Source of the DNA: Rhodococcoides fascians NBRC 12155 = LMG 3623
GTDB taxonomy: Bacteria; Actinomycetota; Actinomycetes; Mycobacteriales; Mycobacteriaceae
DNA length: 64,000 nt
Assembly: GCF_001894785.1 (NCBI RefSeq)
Contig: NZ_BCWW01000019.1
Span: 19,491-83,490 of the forward strand
Direction of reading: 5' to 3'
Of this stretch, positions 1-8,259 are shown in pieces. The notes under the pieces are model-generated. The model worked only from the letters and a program-made list of their open reading frames with translations. It ran no database searches and was not told where the DNA came from. Made by a program: the position numbers and the translations under genes. Numbering within the stretch: the first letter of the stretch is position 1; each line of letters opens with the position of its first letter.

Positions 1-234
1 CAGAAAGTCTCCGAACACCGTTGTCAGTTCCTCGGTTTCGAGGCCGATCGGTCTGGCGTATGCGATCAGCCCTTCGGCAGCGTTGGCCGCTCGAACACCG
101 TTGTCCCGGCTTTGGGTATCGAGGGTGTAGCCGATGCGCGGACGCTCGCGTCCCTCGACCGATGCGTGGAGTTCTTTCGGCGTCTCGATGCCGGATAGCC
201 GCTCGGCCTTGTACTCGATACTTGTGTCGGACAT
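1..234 (-). CDS. Hypothetical protein, N-terminal part (runs off left edge)
   Basis: A leftward reading frame starts with ATG at 234 and stays open to the window edge (78 codons visible). A Shine-Dalgarno-like AAAGAAAGG lies just upstream of the ATG. The visible part is hydrophilic, beginning MSDTSIEYKAERL, and I recognise no domain. It follows the helicase gene by 27 bases on the same strand, so it is probably the next gene of the MoxR/VWA/helicase operon. Function unknown. Confidence 0.6.
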   Translation of the reverse strand, partial: MSDTSIEYKAERLSGIETPKELHASVEGRERPRIGYTLDTQSRDNGVRAANAAEGLIAYARPIGLETEELTTVFGDFL

Positions 235-261
235 GTTGTGTGCCTTTCTTTTTGGGGATCG

Positions 262-1557
262 CTACACGACGGGCGTGCAGTGCAGTGCGGCCATCAGGCC
301 GGTGTGGGTGGCGTGAGCCGGGGATGGTTCGGCGTGTTCGAGGACGTGGGCGGTGGCGTCATCGATGACCACAGTCATGTGGGCTCGGTGGCGGGTGAGC
401 ATCACGCACGCTCTGCCGGGGTCGAGATTGAACGGCTCGGCTGTCCGGTACCCGGCAAGCGGGTGCAACACGACAACGGCGGCGCGTTCGAGGCCTTGCA
501 GAGAGTTTGCGGTGCCGACCAGTACGTCGGGGTGATCCGAGAGCAAGGCCCGGACAGCGGCAGCCTGCGTGACATGAGGGACGACGACAGCCAGGTCCGC
601 CGCTGTCATGGCCCGCTGTCCGTCCGGTGTGGTCACATCGGCGTCCAGCAGTTCTCGCGCGCGCAGGGCGCACTGTGTGGCCAGGACGGGGTCGGTTGGG
701 CCTCCGATGACCCGCACTGGCCGATGCGCGAGTTCGGGCAGGCCGGGGCCGCTGGAATCGGTCAGATGCTCCGGTGGGCGACGGGAAGTGAAAGGCAGGC
801 CGGGGTAGAACAGCGGTTGAATGAGGGCCGTTGTCCTCGCGCCGAGACGCCAGGTGTGTCGCAGACGGACCACGCCGACCGAATCGCCGTGAGCTGCTTG
901 CAGAGCGAGGGGGGCAGGCAGGTTCGGTGCGGTCTCGCTGCCCTCCCACCGCGATACGTCTCCGGTGACCACCGGATCGATCTGTCCGGGGTCTCCGACG
1001 CAGACGACCTGTCGAGCCATCGCGCCGAGCGCCCCCAGATCGGCGTAGGTACATTGCCATGCTTCGTCCACGATCAACACATCGGCACCGATTCGGTCCG
1101 GGTCCGAGAAGAGCCACGGCGCCGTGGTACCGATGAGAATTGCGCCAGTCTCATTCGACCACCGCACTTTTCGTCCTGTCACTACGGGAGTGCTTCCACT
1201 GTCGGGGAGGGGTGCTTTCGCCTTCCAGATCAACGCTGCTCGATCTGTCAGCGCGCCGAGCCGACGCGCGATTTCCACGGCTTGTTCTCGGGTTTGCGCC
1301 GCGATACCCACCCGTAGGTCTGCGCGATGGGCCAAGGCGGCGGCGAGCAACGCGACCAGTCGAGTTTTTCCTGCGCCCGGTGGTGACGGGACGACGACAA
1401 CGGGGTCTCCGGACCACACAGAGAACAGCACGCGTGCAGTGATCGGGTCGGCCATGATCTGTGATCCGGGCCAATGGGCGGGCGATGACGGTTCGGTTCC
1501 CTTGAAAGGTGTTGCGTCGGGGTTCGGGGTGTCCGCTCCGGGTGCGACGATACGCAT
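262..1557 (-). CDS. Superfamily 1 DNA helicase-like ATPase
   Basis: A 431-residue ATPase. A Walker A motif (PPGAGKT) lies near residue 60, a Walker B-like VLIVDEAW near 165, a VGDPGQIDPV motif (helicase motif III) near 190, and a C-terminal GTANSLQGLE segment typical of motif V in AAA_11/AAA_12-type SF1 helicases. It therefore probably unwinds or translocates along nucleic acid; the substrate is unknown. The protein is shorter than UvrD and lacks large insertion domains. It is the distal recognised gene of a leftward operon with a MoxR ATPase and a VWA protein. Rather Cys-poor and cytosolic in appearance. An in-frame Met at residue 35 could be an alternative start. Confidence 0.75.
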   Translation of the reverse strand: MRIVAPGADTPNPDATPFKGTEPSSPAHWPGSQIMADPITARVLFSVWSGDPVVVVPSPPGAGKTRLVALLAAALAHRADLRVGIAAQTREQAVEIARRLGALTDRAALIWKAKAPLPDSGSTPVVTGRKVRWSNETGAILIGTTAPWLFSDPDRIGADVLIVDEAWQCTYADLGALGAMARQVVCVGDPGQIDPVVTGDVSRWEGSETAPNLPAPLALQAAHGDSVGVVRLRHTWRLGARTTALIQPLFYPGLPFTSRRPPEHLTDSSGPGLPELAHRPVRVIGGPTDPVLATQCALRARELLDADVTTPDGQRAMTAADLAVVVPHVTQAAAVRALLSDHPDVLVGTANSLQGLERAAVVVLHPLAGYRTAEPFNLDPGRACVMLTRHRAHMTVVIDDATAHVLEHAEPSPAHATHTGLMAALHCTPVV

Positions 1558-1614
1558 TGTTGTCCCGTTCTTCTTCTAATGTGTTGTTCATGAATACTTT
1601 TGGTCGTCTTCTGA

Positions 1615-2811
1615 TCACGGAGCGTCCTCTGCACCCGCTATCAGGACATCGAGCGGGACTTCGCGGCGCACGGCGCTCGGGGCTTGTCCGGTCGAAAGCC
1701 AGGAACGGCGAGCGCGGTACAGATTCCAGTACCTCGCCCGTCCTGCTCGCATCGTCGCCGGTGAAGGCGGTTGGGGCATCAAGGTCACCTGGTCTCCGTC
1801 GTTCGGTGCGTGCGCTCCGAACACCCCGATACCGAGCGTCAGTTTGCCGTTGACCACCTGTGCGGACGTGACGTCGGCAGAGAAGCGCTCGAAGGGTTGA
1901 TCGAGCGGTGATCCGACCCATCCCGTAACTGCCGAATCAACCCGCATCCTTGAGTCCAGCCGGTCGCAGGTCACCGACACCGAAACGTTGCGGCGGCGTG
2001 AACCTGTCGGCGGTGCCGCCACCGATGCGATGCCCTGGGCCACGTGTCCTGTATGCAGCGCACGTACTCGCCACAGTGGATCACTCAGCAACGCAGCGGC
2101 TTTGAGGTCGGCGGCATCGCATCGGGTCCGTAGTCCCATGGCCGCACTAGCTGAGTTGTCCGGCCGTGACCAGTCGTGGCCCGCAGTCGTGGCCGACAAT
2201 GTCCGATCCCAGGAGTATCGGTCATCGTCGTGTATCGGATCGAGAAGCGGCAACAGCGGTCCCGTTGCGATGCACGCTGCCCACTCATGCAGGCCTGCGA
2301 CGCTCTCGTCGGTAATGCCGAGCCAGGAACGCCATGTTCGGGCCGCTCGCTCGGCGTCGGGCGCAGTGCCGAGGACCAGACGCGAGGACGACGCAGCAAC
2401 CAGATCGATCACCGCCGACGTTCCGGGATGGTCGGCTCGATCGGCCCACCATCCGATCATGGCGGCAGCCCCCGCTATGTCCGGATCAGGGTGGTGGGCG
2501 TGCGCACGCGCCAGGGCCAGCAGGCTCGGTATCGTCGCGGCGTCATCGGTGAGCAGCATGGCCGGTTCAGCCGTACCCACCGTCGTTGCCCCGTTGCGAG
2601 CGAGCAGGGCCAGAGCCTCGGTGTCGTGCGCGGACTCTTCGGTGCATCCATCTCGAGCGACGGACACGGCCAGCGTTGTTCCTCGCGTGACCGCACGCAC
2701 GGCCACGGCGGCTCTGGACGGCTTGAAGGTGGCATGTGCCAGCCGAGGGACCGGTTGCATCTTTTCGGCGGCATAGAGGCGTTGCGCGAGGTCGAACCAC
2801 TCCACGCTCAT
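1615..2811 (-). CDS. Conserved-looking hypothetical protein in MoxR/VWA operon
   Basis: A 398-residue protein that I cannot assign to a family. It is Ala-rich and probably largely helical in its first 250 residues, followed by a more beta-rich C-terminal third. The start ATG at 2811 overlaps the stop of the upstream 62-residue gene in an ATGA arrangement, which fixes the start and indicates translational coupling. Its position between the VWA pseudogene and the helicase suggests a partner in the same MoxR-VWA process. No signal peptide or membrane segment is visible. Confidence 0.65.
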   Translation of the reverse strand: MSVEWFDLAQRLYAAEKMQPVPRLAHATFKPSRAAVAVRAVTRGTTLAVSVARDGCTEESAHDTEALALLARNGATTVGTAEPAMLLTDDAATIPSLLALARAHAHHPDPDIAGAAAMIGWWADRADHPGTSAVIDLVAASSSRLVLGTAPDAERAARTWRSWLGITDESVAGLHEWAACIATGPLLPLLDPIHDDDRYSWDRTLSATTAGHDWSRPDNSASAAMGLRTRCDAADLKAAALLSDPLWRVRALHTGHVAQGIASVAAPPTGSRRRNVSVSVTCDRLDSRMRVDSAVTGWVGSPLDQPFERFSADVTSAQVVNGKLTLGIGVFGAHAPNDGDQVTLMPQPPSPATMRAGRARYWNLYRARRSWLSTGQAPSAVRREVPLDVLIAGAEDAP

Positions 2812-2996
2812 CGCTCGTCACCGTCGACGAGGATCAGGGCGTTGCTCGCGCACTCCCACCCTGCGCGCAACGCCATTGTGGCGGCGTCGGCCGCTGCGCT
2901 GGCGACGACGATGCGGATATCGGCGGCGGCGATTCCAGTGCCGGTGAGCACCCTGTCTGCGTACTTGAGCAGTTCCACGGGTCCGCTTTCGTTCAT
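2808..2996 (-). CDS. Small hypothetical protein (62 aa) coupled to VWA gene
   Basis: The ATG at 2996 overlaps the stop codon of the VWA reading frame (ATGA), and its own stop overlaps the next ATG at 2811 in the same way, so it sits as a translationally coupled gene between two others. The product starts MNESGPVELLKYADRVL and ends with a segment rich in Ala and Asp. No known domain was recognised. The double overlap is the main evidence that it is real rather than a shadow. Confidence 0.55.
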   Translation of the reverse strand: MNESGPVELLKYADRVLTGTGIAAADIRIVVASAAADAATMALRAGWECASNALILVDGDER

Positions 2997-4163
2997 CGTG
3001 TGGCCCCCGATCCGACTGGCACGTGCACCGTCGATGCCCATGCCGGTGTGACGCCCCTACCCTGGACGCCGCCGATGATTGCGCACACTAGGTGGGACCT
3101 CGTGGGCCGGTCGGGCCAGGGTGTATCGCCATCGGTCAGCACCACGACGACGTGGGGTGCAGGGCGCGCAGCGTTGGCTGCGGCGATTCCCACCCTCATA
3201 TCGGTTCCGCCACCACCAACCAACGTCACATCAGCGACCGATCGTACGTGTTGTGCCGTAGTGGATTTGGCGTCACACGCCAGAATCCGAACCCGGTCGC
3301 GTGCTATGCCACCAGCTTTGAGAACTCCCGCCACTTCGCCCATCGCGGCATCGAGGTCTGCGGCGGGAGGGACGGGAGTACGAATAGTTCGTCCTACCCG
3401 CCTGCTCTGCCAACGCACGCCGAATTACGGCCCGTAGCAGACGATCCCACGCTACCGTGGGCGGGGCGAGAACATCAGCTGCCCACCGGACCAGTCCCGC
3501 CGGGGCACTACCTCGACCGGTACCAGCTGCTTCGCGAACTGCCTGCGCGATAGATCGGCGCACCAGGTCCGCTTCCGCATTGTCCAGTCCCTCCGTGATC
3601 ACTTCTCCCGAGCCGATGAGTTCACCGGGGACCACAGGGCACCCCGATCCTGATCCGCATCCCGGATCGCCCTCAGCGCCAACGAGTTCGGTGACAGTCT
3701 GATGCGCAATCGGGTCACGCAGGTAGTCGTAGTACTGCTCGGCTGTGTCTCCGGAAAGGCAGCCGAATGATTGAGGGGTGATCACCCCTTCGGGCAGGCT
3801 GACTCCCGCAGCCAACAGGTCGTCGTTGATTTCGGCGTCGGCCGCGAAGTTCCACACCAGATGATCGATGGGCTTCGCCAGAGCGGCGGCACGGTCGGCG
3901 TGTGCCCGTAACAAATGCCCGACCTCGTGCAGCAGCACTGCACCGACCATCGGCACCGGCCACGCGCAAGGCCCGACCAACAGATCCGGATCCAGGTACA
4001 GCCGCCACCGAGCGTCGACCGCAAACGTACCCAGGCCCGGTGCCGCCACGGGTTGCGCTGCGAACAGAGCGCGCATGAAGTACGGCATCTGCTCAGCCGA
4101 CACCAGCCGCGCGAGTCGGAACGCTCGCATTTCAACCGGCTCGAGCTCACGCACGCCGCTCAT
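2993..4163 (-). pseudogene. Disrupted VWA-like metallopeptidase (DUF2201-type), MIDAS region deleted
   Basis: The first part (ATG at 4163, overlapping the moxR stop as ATGA) encodes the N-terminal putative metallopeptidase domain, with HEVGHLLRAHAD (HExxH) and NFAADAEIND. It continues through the family landmark RTNYSYSRPSRR near 3385, then runs into nonsense. The VWA half resumes in a different frame from about 3375 (AADLDAAMGEVAGVL) and keeps GGGGTDMR and VVVVLTDGDTPWP before stopping at 2993. By comparison with the family, the stretch that should join the halves, containing the DxSxS metal-binding loop (DTSGS-like), is absent. This fits a deletion of very roughly 80-95 bases that also shifts the frame. 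The product would be non-functional as a MoxR-VWA partner unless the sequence is in error. Confidence 0.75.
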
Positions 4164-5260
4164 GCCGCAGCCTCGACCAAACCCGCTGCCACCAGCATCG
4201 GCGCAAACCGGCGCGCGCTCGCAGGAACAGCGGCCTTCGCCGGTCGCGCTTTCGCCAGAGTGCGTGCCGCAGCCCCGGCCACGTCGGGTGCTCCTGCCTC
4301 GGCGGCGGCAATCAGCGGACCCCAGGCGTTGCGCCACGCTTCGACGGTGCCCCGCGAGGCCGCCCACGCCGTCACGCCGGACAGCACGGCCCACACCAGA
4401 TCAGGACGCGAGCGCCAATCGAACGCCGTCTCGGGGTTTTCGATCACGGCAACGGGGTCTGGGAGGTCGGCCTTGCGACGCCATTCGAGGAATTCGACAC
4501 CCGCGCCTTCCCCGATCAAGCCGAATACCACCGCGTTGGTCGCCGCATTGTCGTCGTCGCAAAGATGTGGCAACACCCGCGCAAGCATCGACCAGGTGCG
4601 CCGAGACGGCCATGCTCCACCTGTCTGCACTCCGACCTTCGGAAACGCATCGAGCGCCTCGGGCGCACGCTGGATGTACCCGATGATGGAACTGCGCACC
4701 AACGCCTCCCGCTGCTCGTCGCTGGTCACCGCACGCGAAGAGGCCGTGCTTGCCCAACCCGTGGCCATACCGTCGAGCCATTCATCGACAGACGGCGTGA
4801 ACTCGATGTGGCAGAAGCGGTTTGCTAAGGGAGCCTCCAACTCGTACCCCCCTGCAGCGCAATCGGGCGGATTCGCACCTGCGATGACCCGAGTCCCCTT
4901 CGGCAGTTGCAGATCACCCACCTTCAAATCCAGTGCGACTGCCAGCATCGCCGCCTGAACGGCCGGTGGACTCGTGGTCAGCTCGTCCAGAAAGAGGTAG
5001 CCCCCACCCTCTGCATGTAGCCGTCGCGCCCAATCCGGGGCCTCCAATCTCACGCCACTCTCACGGACTACCGGTAGGCCTGCGAAGTCGGCGGGCTCCC
5101 GCAAGGACCCCAAGACCGTTTCGCACAACACCCCCTCGGATGCAGCAAGTGCTCGAACCAGGCTCGACTTCCCCATACCCGGACCCGAGATCAACAACGA
5201 CGGGACACCAGCCCTCCCGCACGCATCCACAACAGTTACCGCAGTCGCCAAATCCGGCAT
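4160..5260 (-). CDS. MoxR-type AAA+ ATPase
   Basis: A 366-residue AAA+ protein with Walker A GPGMGKSS near residue 26, Walker B YLFLDEL near 87, a sensor-1-type IAGANPP near 123, and a FCHIEF segment as in MoxR/AAA_5 proteins. MoxR ATPases act as chaperones for VWA-domain partners, and the next gene encodes such a partner (now broken). I chose ATG 5260, not the further upstream ATG, because GAGGAG lies 8 bases before it. It is the first gene of the leftward operon, and its promoter would lie in the 257-base gap shared with the divergent whiB-like gene. Confidence 0.85.
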   Translation of the reverse strand: MPDLATAVTVVDACGRAGVPSLLISGPGMGKSSLVRALAASEGVLCETVLGSLREPADFAGLPVVRESGVRLEAPDWARRLHAEGGGYLFLDELTTSPPAVQAAMLAVALDLKVGDLQLPKGTRVIAGANPPDCAAGGYELEAPLANRFCHIEFTPSVDEWLDGMATGWASTASSRAVTSDEQREALVRSSIIGYIQRAPEALDAFPKVGVQTGGAWPSRRTWSMLARVLPHLCDDDNAATNAVVFGLIGEGAGVEFLEWRRKADLPDPVAVIENPETAFDWRSRPDLVWAVLSGVTAWAASRGTVEAWRNAWGPLIAAAEAGAPDVAGAAARTLAKARPAKAAVPASARRFAPMLVAAGLVEAAA

Positions 5261-5360
5261 CGCAAAACTCCTCGAAAGATGGGCAAGATGGTCAGTCTCA
5301 CCAACAACAGGACGCCTCAATCTTACTGCGTCAGAACGCTTTTCACCCAGTCACACCAAC

Positions 5361-5427
5361 CGTCAACGTCCCCGGCGCACTCAGTGCCGGGGACATTGAC
5401 GGTCCGGGCTCAAAGAGCACCGGACCG
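5361..5427. promoter_or_regulatory. Two tandem stem-loops between moxR and whiB-like genes
   Basis: The first hairpin pairs 5361-5376 with 5386-5401 (16-base arms, one mismatch, 9-base loop). The second pairs 5400-5407 with 5420-5427 (perfect 8-base arms). They lie 90-160 bases upstream of the whiB-like GTG start and in the divergent promoter region of the MoxR operon. No T-tract follows, so a simple terminator is less likely than an RNA leader structure or protein-binding palindromes. Seen directly; role inferred. Confidence 0.5.
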
Positions 5428-5517
5428 CCACGTGTGCTGCGTGAAGTGTCCGGGTCCCTCGATATCGTCGAACCCACTCGAAAAAGGCCGGGTCGCCCGA
5501 AAGAAAGGACCCAACAC

Positions 5518-5934
5518 GTGACACCGCTCGAAACAGCCATCGCCGCGCCACTGCCCCCGCCCGCGGCGGCGGACATTTCGTCATGGCGCTCGGACGCATT
5601 GTGCGCACAGACAGACCCCGAGGAGTTCTTCCCGCCCCCGGGTGGAGCAACCAGCAGAGCAAAGCGGGTCTGCGCAGAATGCCCCGCCAGAGCCGCTTGC
5701 CTCGCCCATGCACTGACGTACAACGAACAACACGGAATTTGGGGCGGAAAGACACCACGAGAGCGCCAAGAGCTTCAGCACACCACAGCCATAGAGAGCC
5801 GGCCTACCCGGCATCAACAACAGGCGCTCACGATAGCCACGCTTTCGGCCCAGAACGTCCCAGCCGAGTCCAGTGCAAGCCAGCTCGGAATCACGACCCG
5901 GCAGGTGTACCGAATACGCTCCCGCACAGCGTGA
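5518..5934 (+). CDS. WhiB-family iron-sulfur transcriptional regulator
   Basis: A 138-residue protein with the complete Wbl signature: a first Cys in ALCAQTDPE, then CAECPARAAC giving the Cys-x2-Cys-x5-Cys spacing, followed by the HGIWGG turn and basic KTPRER. These four Cys bind a 4Fe-4S cluster in the family, which usually works with sigma factor region 4. The C-terminus has an extra segment (QLGITTRQVYRIRSRTA) that looks like a helix-turn-helix, longer than minimal Wbl proteins. The GTG at 5518 is chosen because AAAGGA lies 8 bases upstream and the upstream frame is non-coding in character. Wbl genes are common on actinobacterial plasmids and phages. Confidence 0.9.
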   Translation: MTPLETAIAAPLPPPAAADISSWRSDALCAQTDPEEFFPPPGGATSRAKRVCAECPARAACLAHALTYNEQHGIWGGKTPRERQELQHTTAIESRPTRHQQQALTIATLSAQNVPAESSASQLGITTRQVYRIRSRTA

Positions 5935-5997
5935 ATCAACGCGCGATTCGCCGGTCAGACCTGCCTGGTGATGCCTACCCCGTTACAGTCGGCGCGA

Positions 5998-6252
5998 TCA
6001 ACCGCGGTTGATCGTCGAAGCGTCTCGACTTGCGTCGCTCCTCGCTGAAGGCTTCTCGCCGCAGGTGATGTCTTGGCCGGCGAGAAGGTCCGCAAGAACG
6101 ACCGCGCGCGCCGCATGGGCCAAGATTTCGGCAGGTAGCGGTGGACCATCGAGGGTTCGGATTCGCATGGTTGTCAGTATGGCGTTCGGCTCCGACAAGT
6201 TGCTGTCCCGCAACGTTTCCGGTGCGTGTTCACGGGTCACTGGGGTGTCCAT
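5998..6252 (-). CDS. Small ORF trailing csf3
   Basis: An 84-residue frame that begins inside the last codons of csf3 (candidate ATGs at 6261 and 6252) and runs leftward. The product starts MDTPVTREHAPETL and contains a helical AEILAHAARAVVLADLLAGQDI segment split by Gly; no domain recognised. The overlap with the csf3 stop suggests coupling to the CRISPR operon, but there is no strong Shine-Dalgarno site and it could be spurious. Nothing else lies between it and the whiB-like gene. Confidence 0.4.
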   Translation of the reverse strand: MDTPVTREHAPETLRDSNLSEPNAILTTMRIRTLDGPPLPAEILAHAARAVVLADLLAGQDITCGEKPSARSDASRDASTINRG

Positions 6253-6956
6253 GGCATGCATAGCTCGCGCATTCTCGACCGGTGCATGTGCGGTGGCCGT
6301 ATCGCGCCTCGGCCCAAACCGCCTGTTTCGACTGTTGGTTTGCCCTGCAGACAGATGCGTGGGCTCAGGCGGCCGAGGTGGCCGTTCGGATGGAGGTGGC
6401 CGGCCGACCAGTCATCGATGTCGACGGGCTGCACTTCCCATCTCAGCACCTGCCCCTCGCCCTGGCTGCGCTTCTTCCCGATCGCATCGATCGACGCCAG
6501 GGTTGCGCTCACCCGGTCGATGTCGCCGACACCTCTCCAGAGCACAGTCCGCGTGGAGGTCAGTAGGAGCGGCATTTGGCGTGCGCGATATCGGCCCTGC
6601 CGGTCGGAGATGACCGATGGTCGGTACCTCGCGAGTTGCTCGAGCGCACGGTGGTCGGGTCGTCCGCTCCAGTGATGGATTTCCGGGGCGTCGGCCAGGT
6701 CTTCGGGATAGGCGTATGTCGCGCACCAATGCCAGTCGTCGCCTCCCCCCAGAGTGCACCGAGCGAGTGGTAGATCCAGATCGGCGGGCACCTCGTCGGG
6801 GCCGGCGGCTTCGAGGTACTGTCCGCGGTCCCGAGCAGCGGCTTTTTCGTCTTCCCACATCTCGGATGCGAGCAAGCCATCGAGGCTCGTCGCCCACGGA
6901 GCTGCATGCGCAAGTCCGACCGCCAGGTGTGCTTTTACCTCGAACGGCCTCATCAC
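6237..6956 (-). CDS. csf3: Type IV CRISPR protein Csf3 (Cas5 family)
   Basis: A 239-residue RAMP-type protein, the Cas5 subunit that caps the crRNA 5' end in type IV complexes. Visible features are an N-terminal beta-rich segment (RPFEVKAHLAVGLA), HWSGRPDHRALEQLAR in the middle, and the diagnostic glycine/basic loop IGKKRSQGEGQVLRWEV near residue 165, which matches Csf3 proteins. The ATG at 6956 overlaps the csf2 stop. It is the last recognised cas gene of the leftward csf1-cas11-csf2-csf3 operon. Type IV-B assignment comes from the operon as a whole. It cannot be a Cas6: no catalytic His cluster is evident. Confidence 0.85.
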   Translation of the reverse strand: MMRPFEVKAHLAVGLAHAAPWATSLDGLLASEMWEDEKAAARDRGQYLEAAGPDEVPADLDLPLARCTLGGGDDWHWCATYAYPEDLADAPEIHHWSGRPDHRALEQLARYRPSVISDRQGRYRARQMPLLLTSTRTVLWRGVGDIDRVSATLASIDAIGKKRSQGEGQVLRWEVQPVDIDDWSAGHLHPNGHLGRLSPRICLQGKPTVETGGLGRGAIRPPHMHRSRMRELCMPWTPQ

Positions 6957-7813
6957 GTCAACGCCTCCATGACTTCCAGCGCCTCGTCACGGCGCTCTCG
7001 AAGATGGGTTCGCCAGTCGAGCTCTTTCGGCTCGTCGCCGGCGAGAAGGGTCCGCTCGAATCTGGTGCGGACGAGGCCGTGTCCGATAGCTGTACGCCCG
7101 CCGATGGTTCCGGACTCGACGAACCTGCCAACGACGTCGGAGAAGAAGGCCACGTCCAGATCGGTTGCGCGATCGAGACGCAAAAAGGACTCGAATCGTG
7201 TACCGGCAGGCAGCGTTTCGATCTCATAACGCATCAGAGAGCTACCGTCGACGGTGGCTGCGTCGGTTCGGCCGACTGCGGGGAAGTCATGATCGGTGGA
7301 ATCGTCGAACCGGCTGTACCGTTCGAGCGCCATGGTGTCGAATTGGCTCAAGACAGCACGGTCCGGTGCGGGACGGCTCATGAGGTGGTCGGTTTCGAGG
7401 ACGTGCGGGATCACTTTGCCCACGCGGAGACAGCCGTCGATCATTCGACCGCCGCCGCTCCCGCCGAACACGCTGACCTGTGGGTTCAATGTACGGAGCC
7501 GGTGTAGCCGTTCGCCGGACAGCGGCTCTCCGGTGACCTTGGTCAGGCTGCCCCCGTTCCGAAGTGTGTGTGCTGCAGACAAGCTGAGAAGCCCTTCGTA
7601 TGCGAGGACGTCCCGTAATAGCTCCTCCCCGATCCGCCGGAGCGCCCCTCGGAAGGAGTTCCCGGACACAATCGGAACCAAGGCTGCGGAACCGTTGGGC
7701 TGCTGTATTTTTTCGCGCCGGAACAAGGTCGTTGTGGTGGCGCTGTGTTCACCGCGGTGCGAGATTGCCGAGACCGCTGTGATGTCGAGCTGCCAGCGCA
7801 TGGTCGAGGTCAC
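6953..7813 (-). CDS. csf2: Type IV CRISPR protein Csf2 (Cas7 backbone)
   Basis: A 286-residue RAMP-superfamily protein forming the repeated backbone along the guide RNA in type IV complexes. Landmarks are an N-terminal RRM strand (MRWQLDITAVSAISHRGE), the Cas7-like VPIVSGNSFRGALRR near residue 50, a glycine-rich VFGGSGGGRMIDG, and a C-terminal FFSDVVGRFVESGTIGG. I prefer GTG 7813, which overlaps the stop of cas11 (GTGA) and has GGAGG 5 bases upstream, over the ATG at 7801. The tight coupling of cas11, csf2 and csf3 argues for stoichiometric complex assembly. Confidence 0.9.
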   Translation of the reverse strand: MTSTMRWQLDITAVSAISHRGEHSATTTTLFRREKIQQPNGSAALVPIVSGNSFRGALRRIGEELLRDVLAYEGLLSLSAAHTLRNGGSLTKVTGEPLSGERLHRLRTLNPQVSVFGGSGGGRMIDGCLRVGKVIPHVLETDHLMSRPAPDRAVLSQFDTMALERYSRFDDSTDHDFPAVGRTDAATVDGSSLMRYEIETLPAGTRFESFLRLDRATDLDVAFFSDVVGRFVESGTIGGRTAIGHGLVRTRFERTLLAGDEPKELDWRTHLRERRDEALEVMEALT

Positions 7814-8259
7814 TTCTGCCTCCTGGGCGATGTAGCAGTCGCTGCGGTGGACCGGCGCGCTTGAACAGCTTCGGCCACGATCCGTGTTCGGAGTACGAGG
7901 GCGGTGGTGTTTTCCCGTAAGAGGGTCAGGACCGGTATCGATTCCTCGCGTAGAAGGACCGATAGTTCGAGGCGTTGTTCTTTCGTCGACGGCGCTGACT
8001 CGAGATCGGTTGCCACGGTGCTCCACCATCGATCGAGGTCGGCTCCGCCGGTGTATGTCGCGACCCGGACTCGGTCTGGCAGGTGGTGGTCCCAGTACAG
8101 CTCTCTCCGGCGTCCCACCCACCCGGTGTCCCAGTTGATTCCGTAGTGCAGCAGCAACAACAGTCGTTCAGCTATTGCTGCCGCACCGGTGACGGGCGGC
8201 AGAAAGCTCGCTGCGTCCAGCCAGGTTCGGGTCGGTGTCGTAGCTCTGGTCGGGGTCAT
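7810..8259 (-). CDS. cas11: Type IV-B small subunit (Cas11-like)
   Basis: A 149-residue mostly alpha-helical protein between csf1 and csf2, the position of the small subunit in type IV-B operons. It shows helical segments (AAAIAERLLLLLHYGINW, LELSVLLREESIPVLTLLR) and a basic C-terminal tail (RRSTAATATSPRRQK). The ATG at 8259 overlaps the csf1 stop. Sequence alone is not diagnostic because small subunits diverge fast. The call rests on size, helical character and operon position, and it separates IV-B from IV-A systems, which have cas6/dinG instead. Confidence 0.75.
   Translation of the reverse strand: MTPTRATTPTRTWLDAASFLPPVTGAAAIAERLLLLLHYGINWDTGWVGRRRELYWDHHLPDRVRVATYTGGADLDRWWSTVATDLESAPSTKEQRLELSVLLREESIPVLTLLRENTTALVLRTRIVAEAVQARRSTAATATSPRRQK

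Noticed and set aside
238..1317. Long rightward open frame of 359 codons
   Set aside because: It lies opposite the helicase gene, reads as Cys/Gly/Arg-rich low-quality protein, and the opposite strand has clear helicase motifs; it is a high-GC shadow.
4933..5517. N-terminal extension of the whiB-like frame
   Set aside because: The extension overlaps the start of moxR on the other strand, is Pro/Arg-rich and unlike any Wbl protein; GTG 5518 has a good ribosome site.
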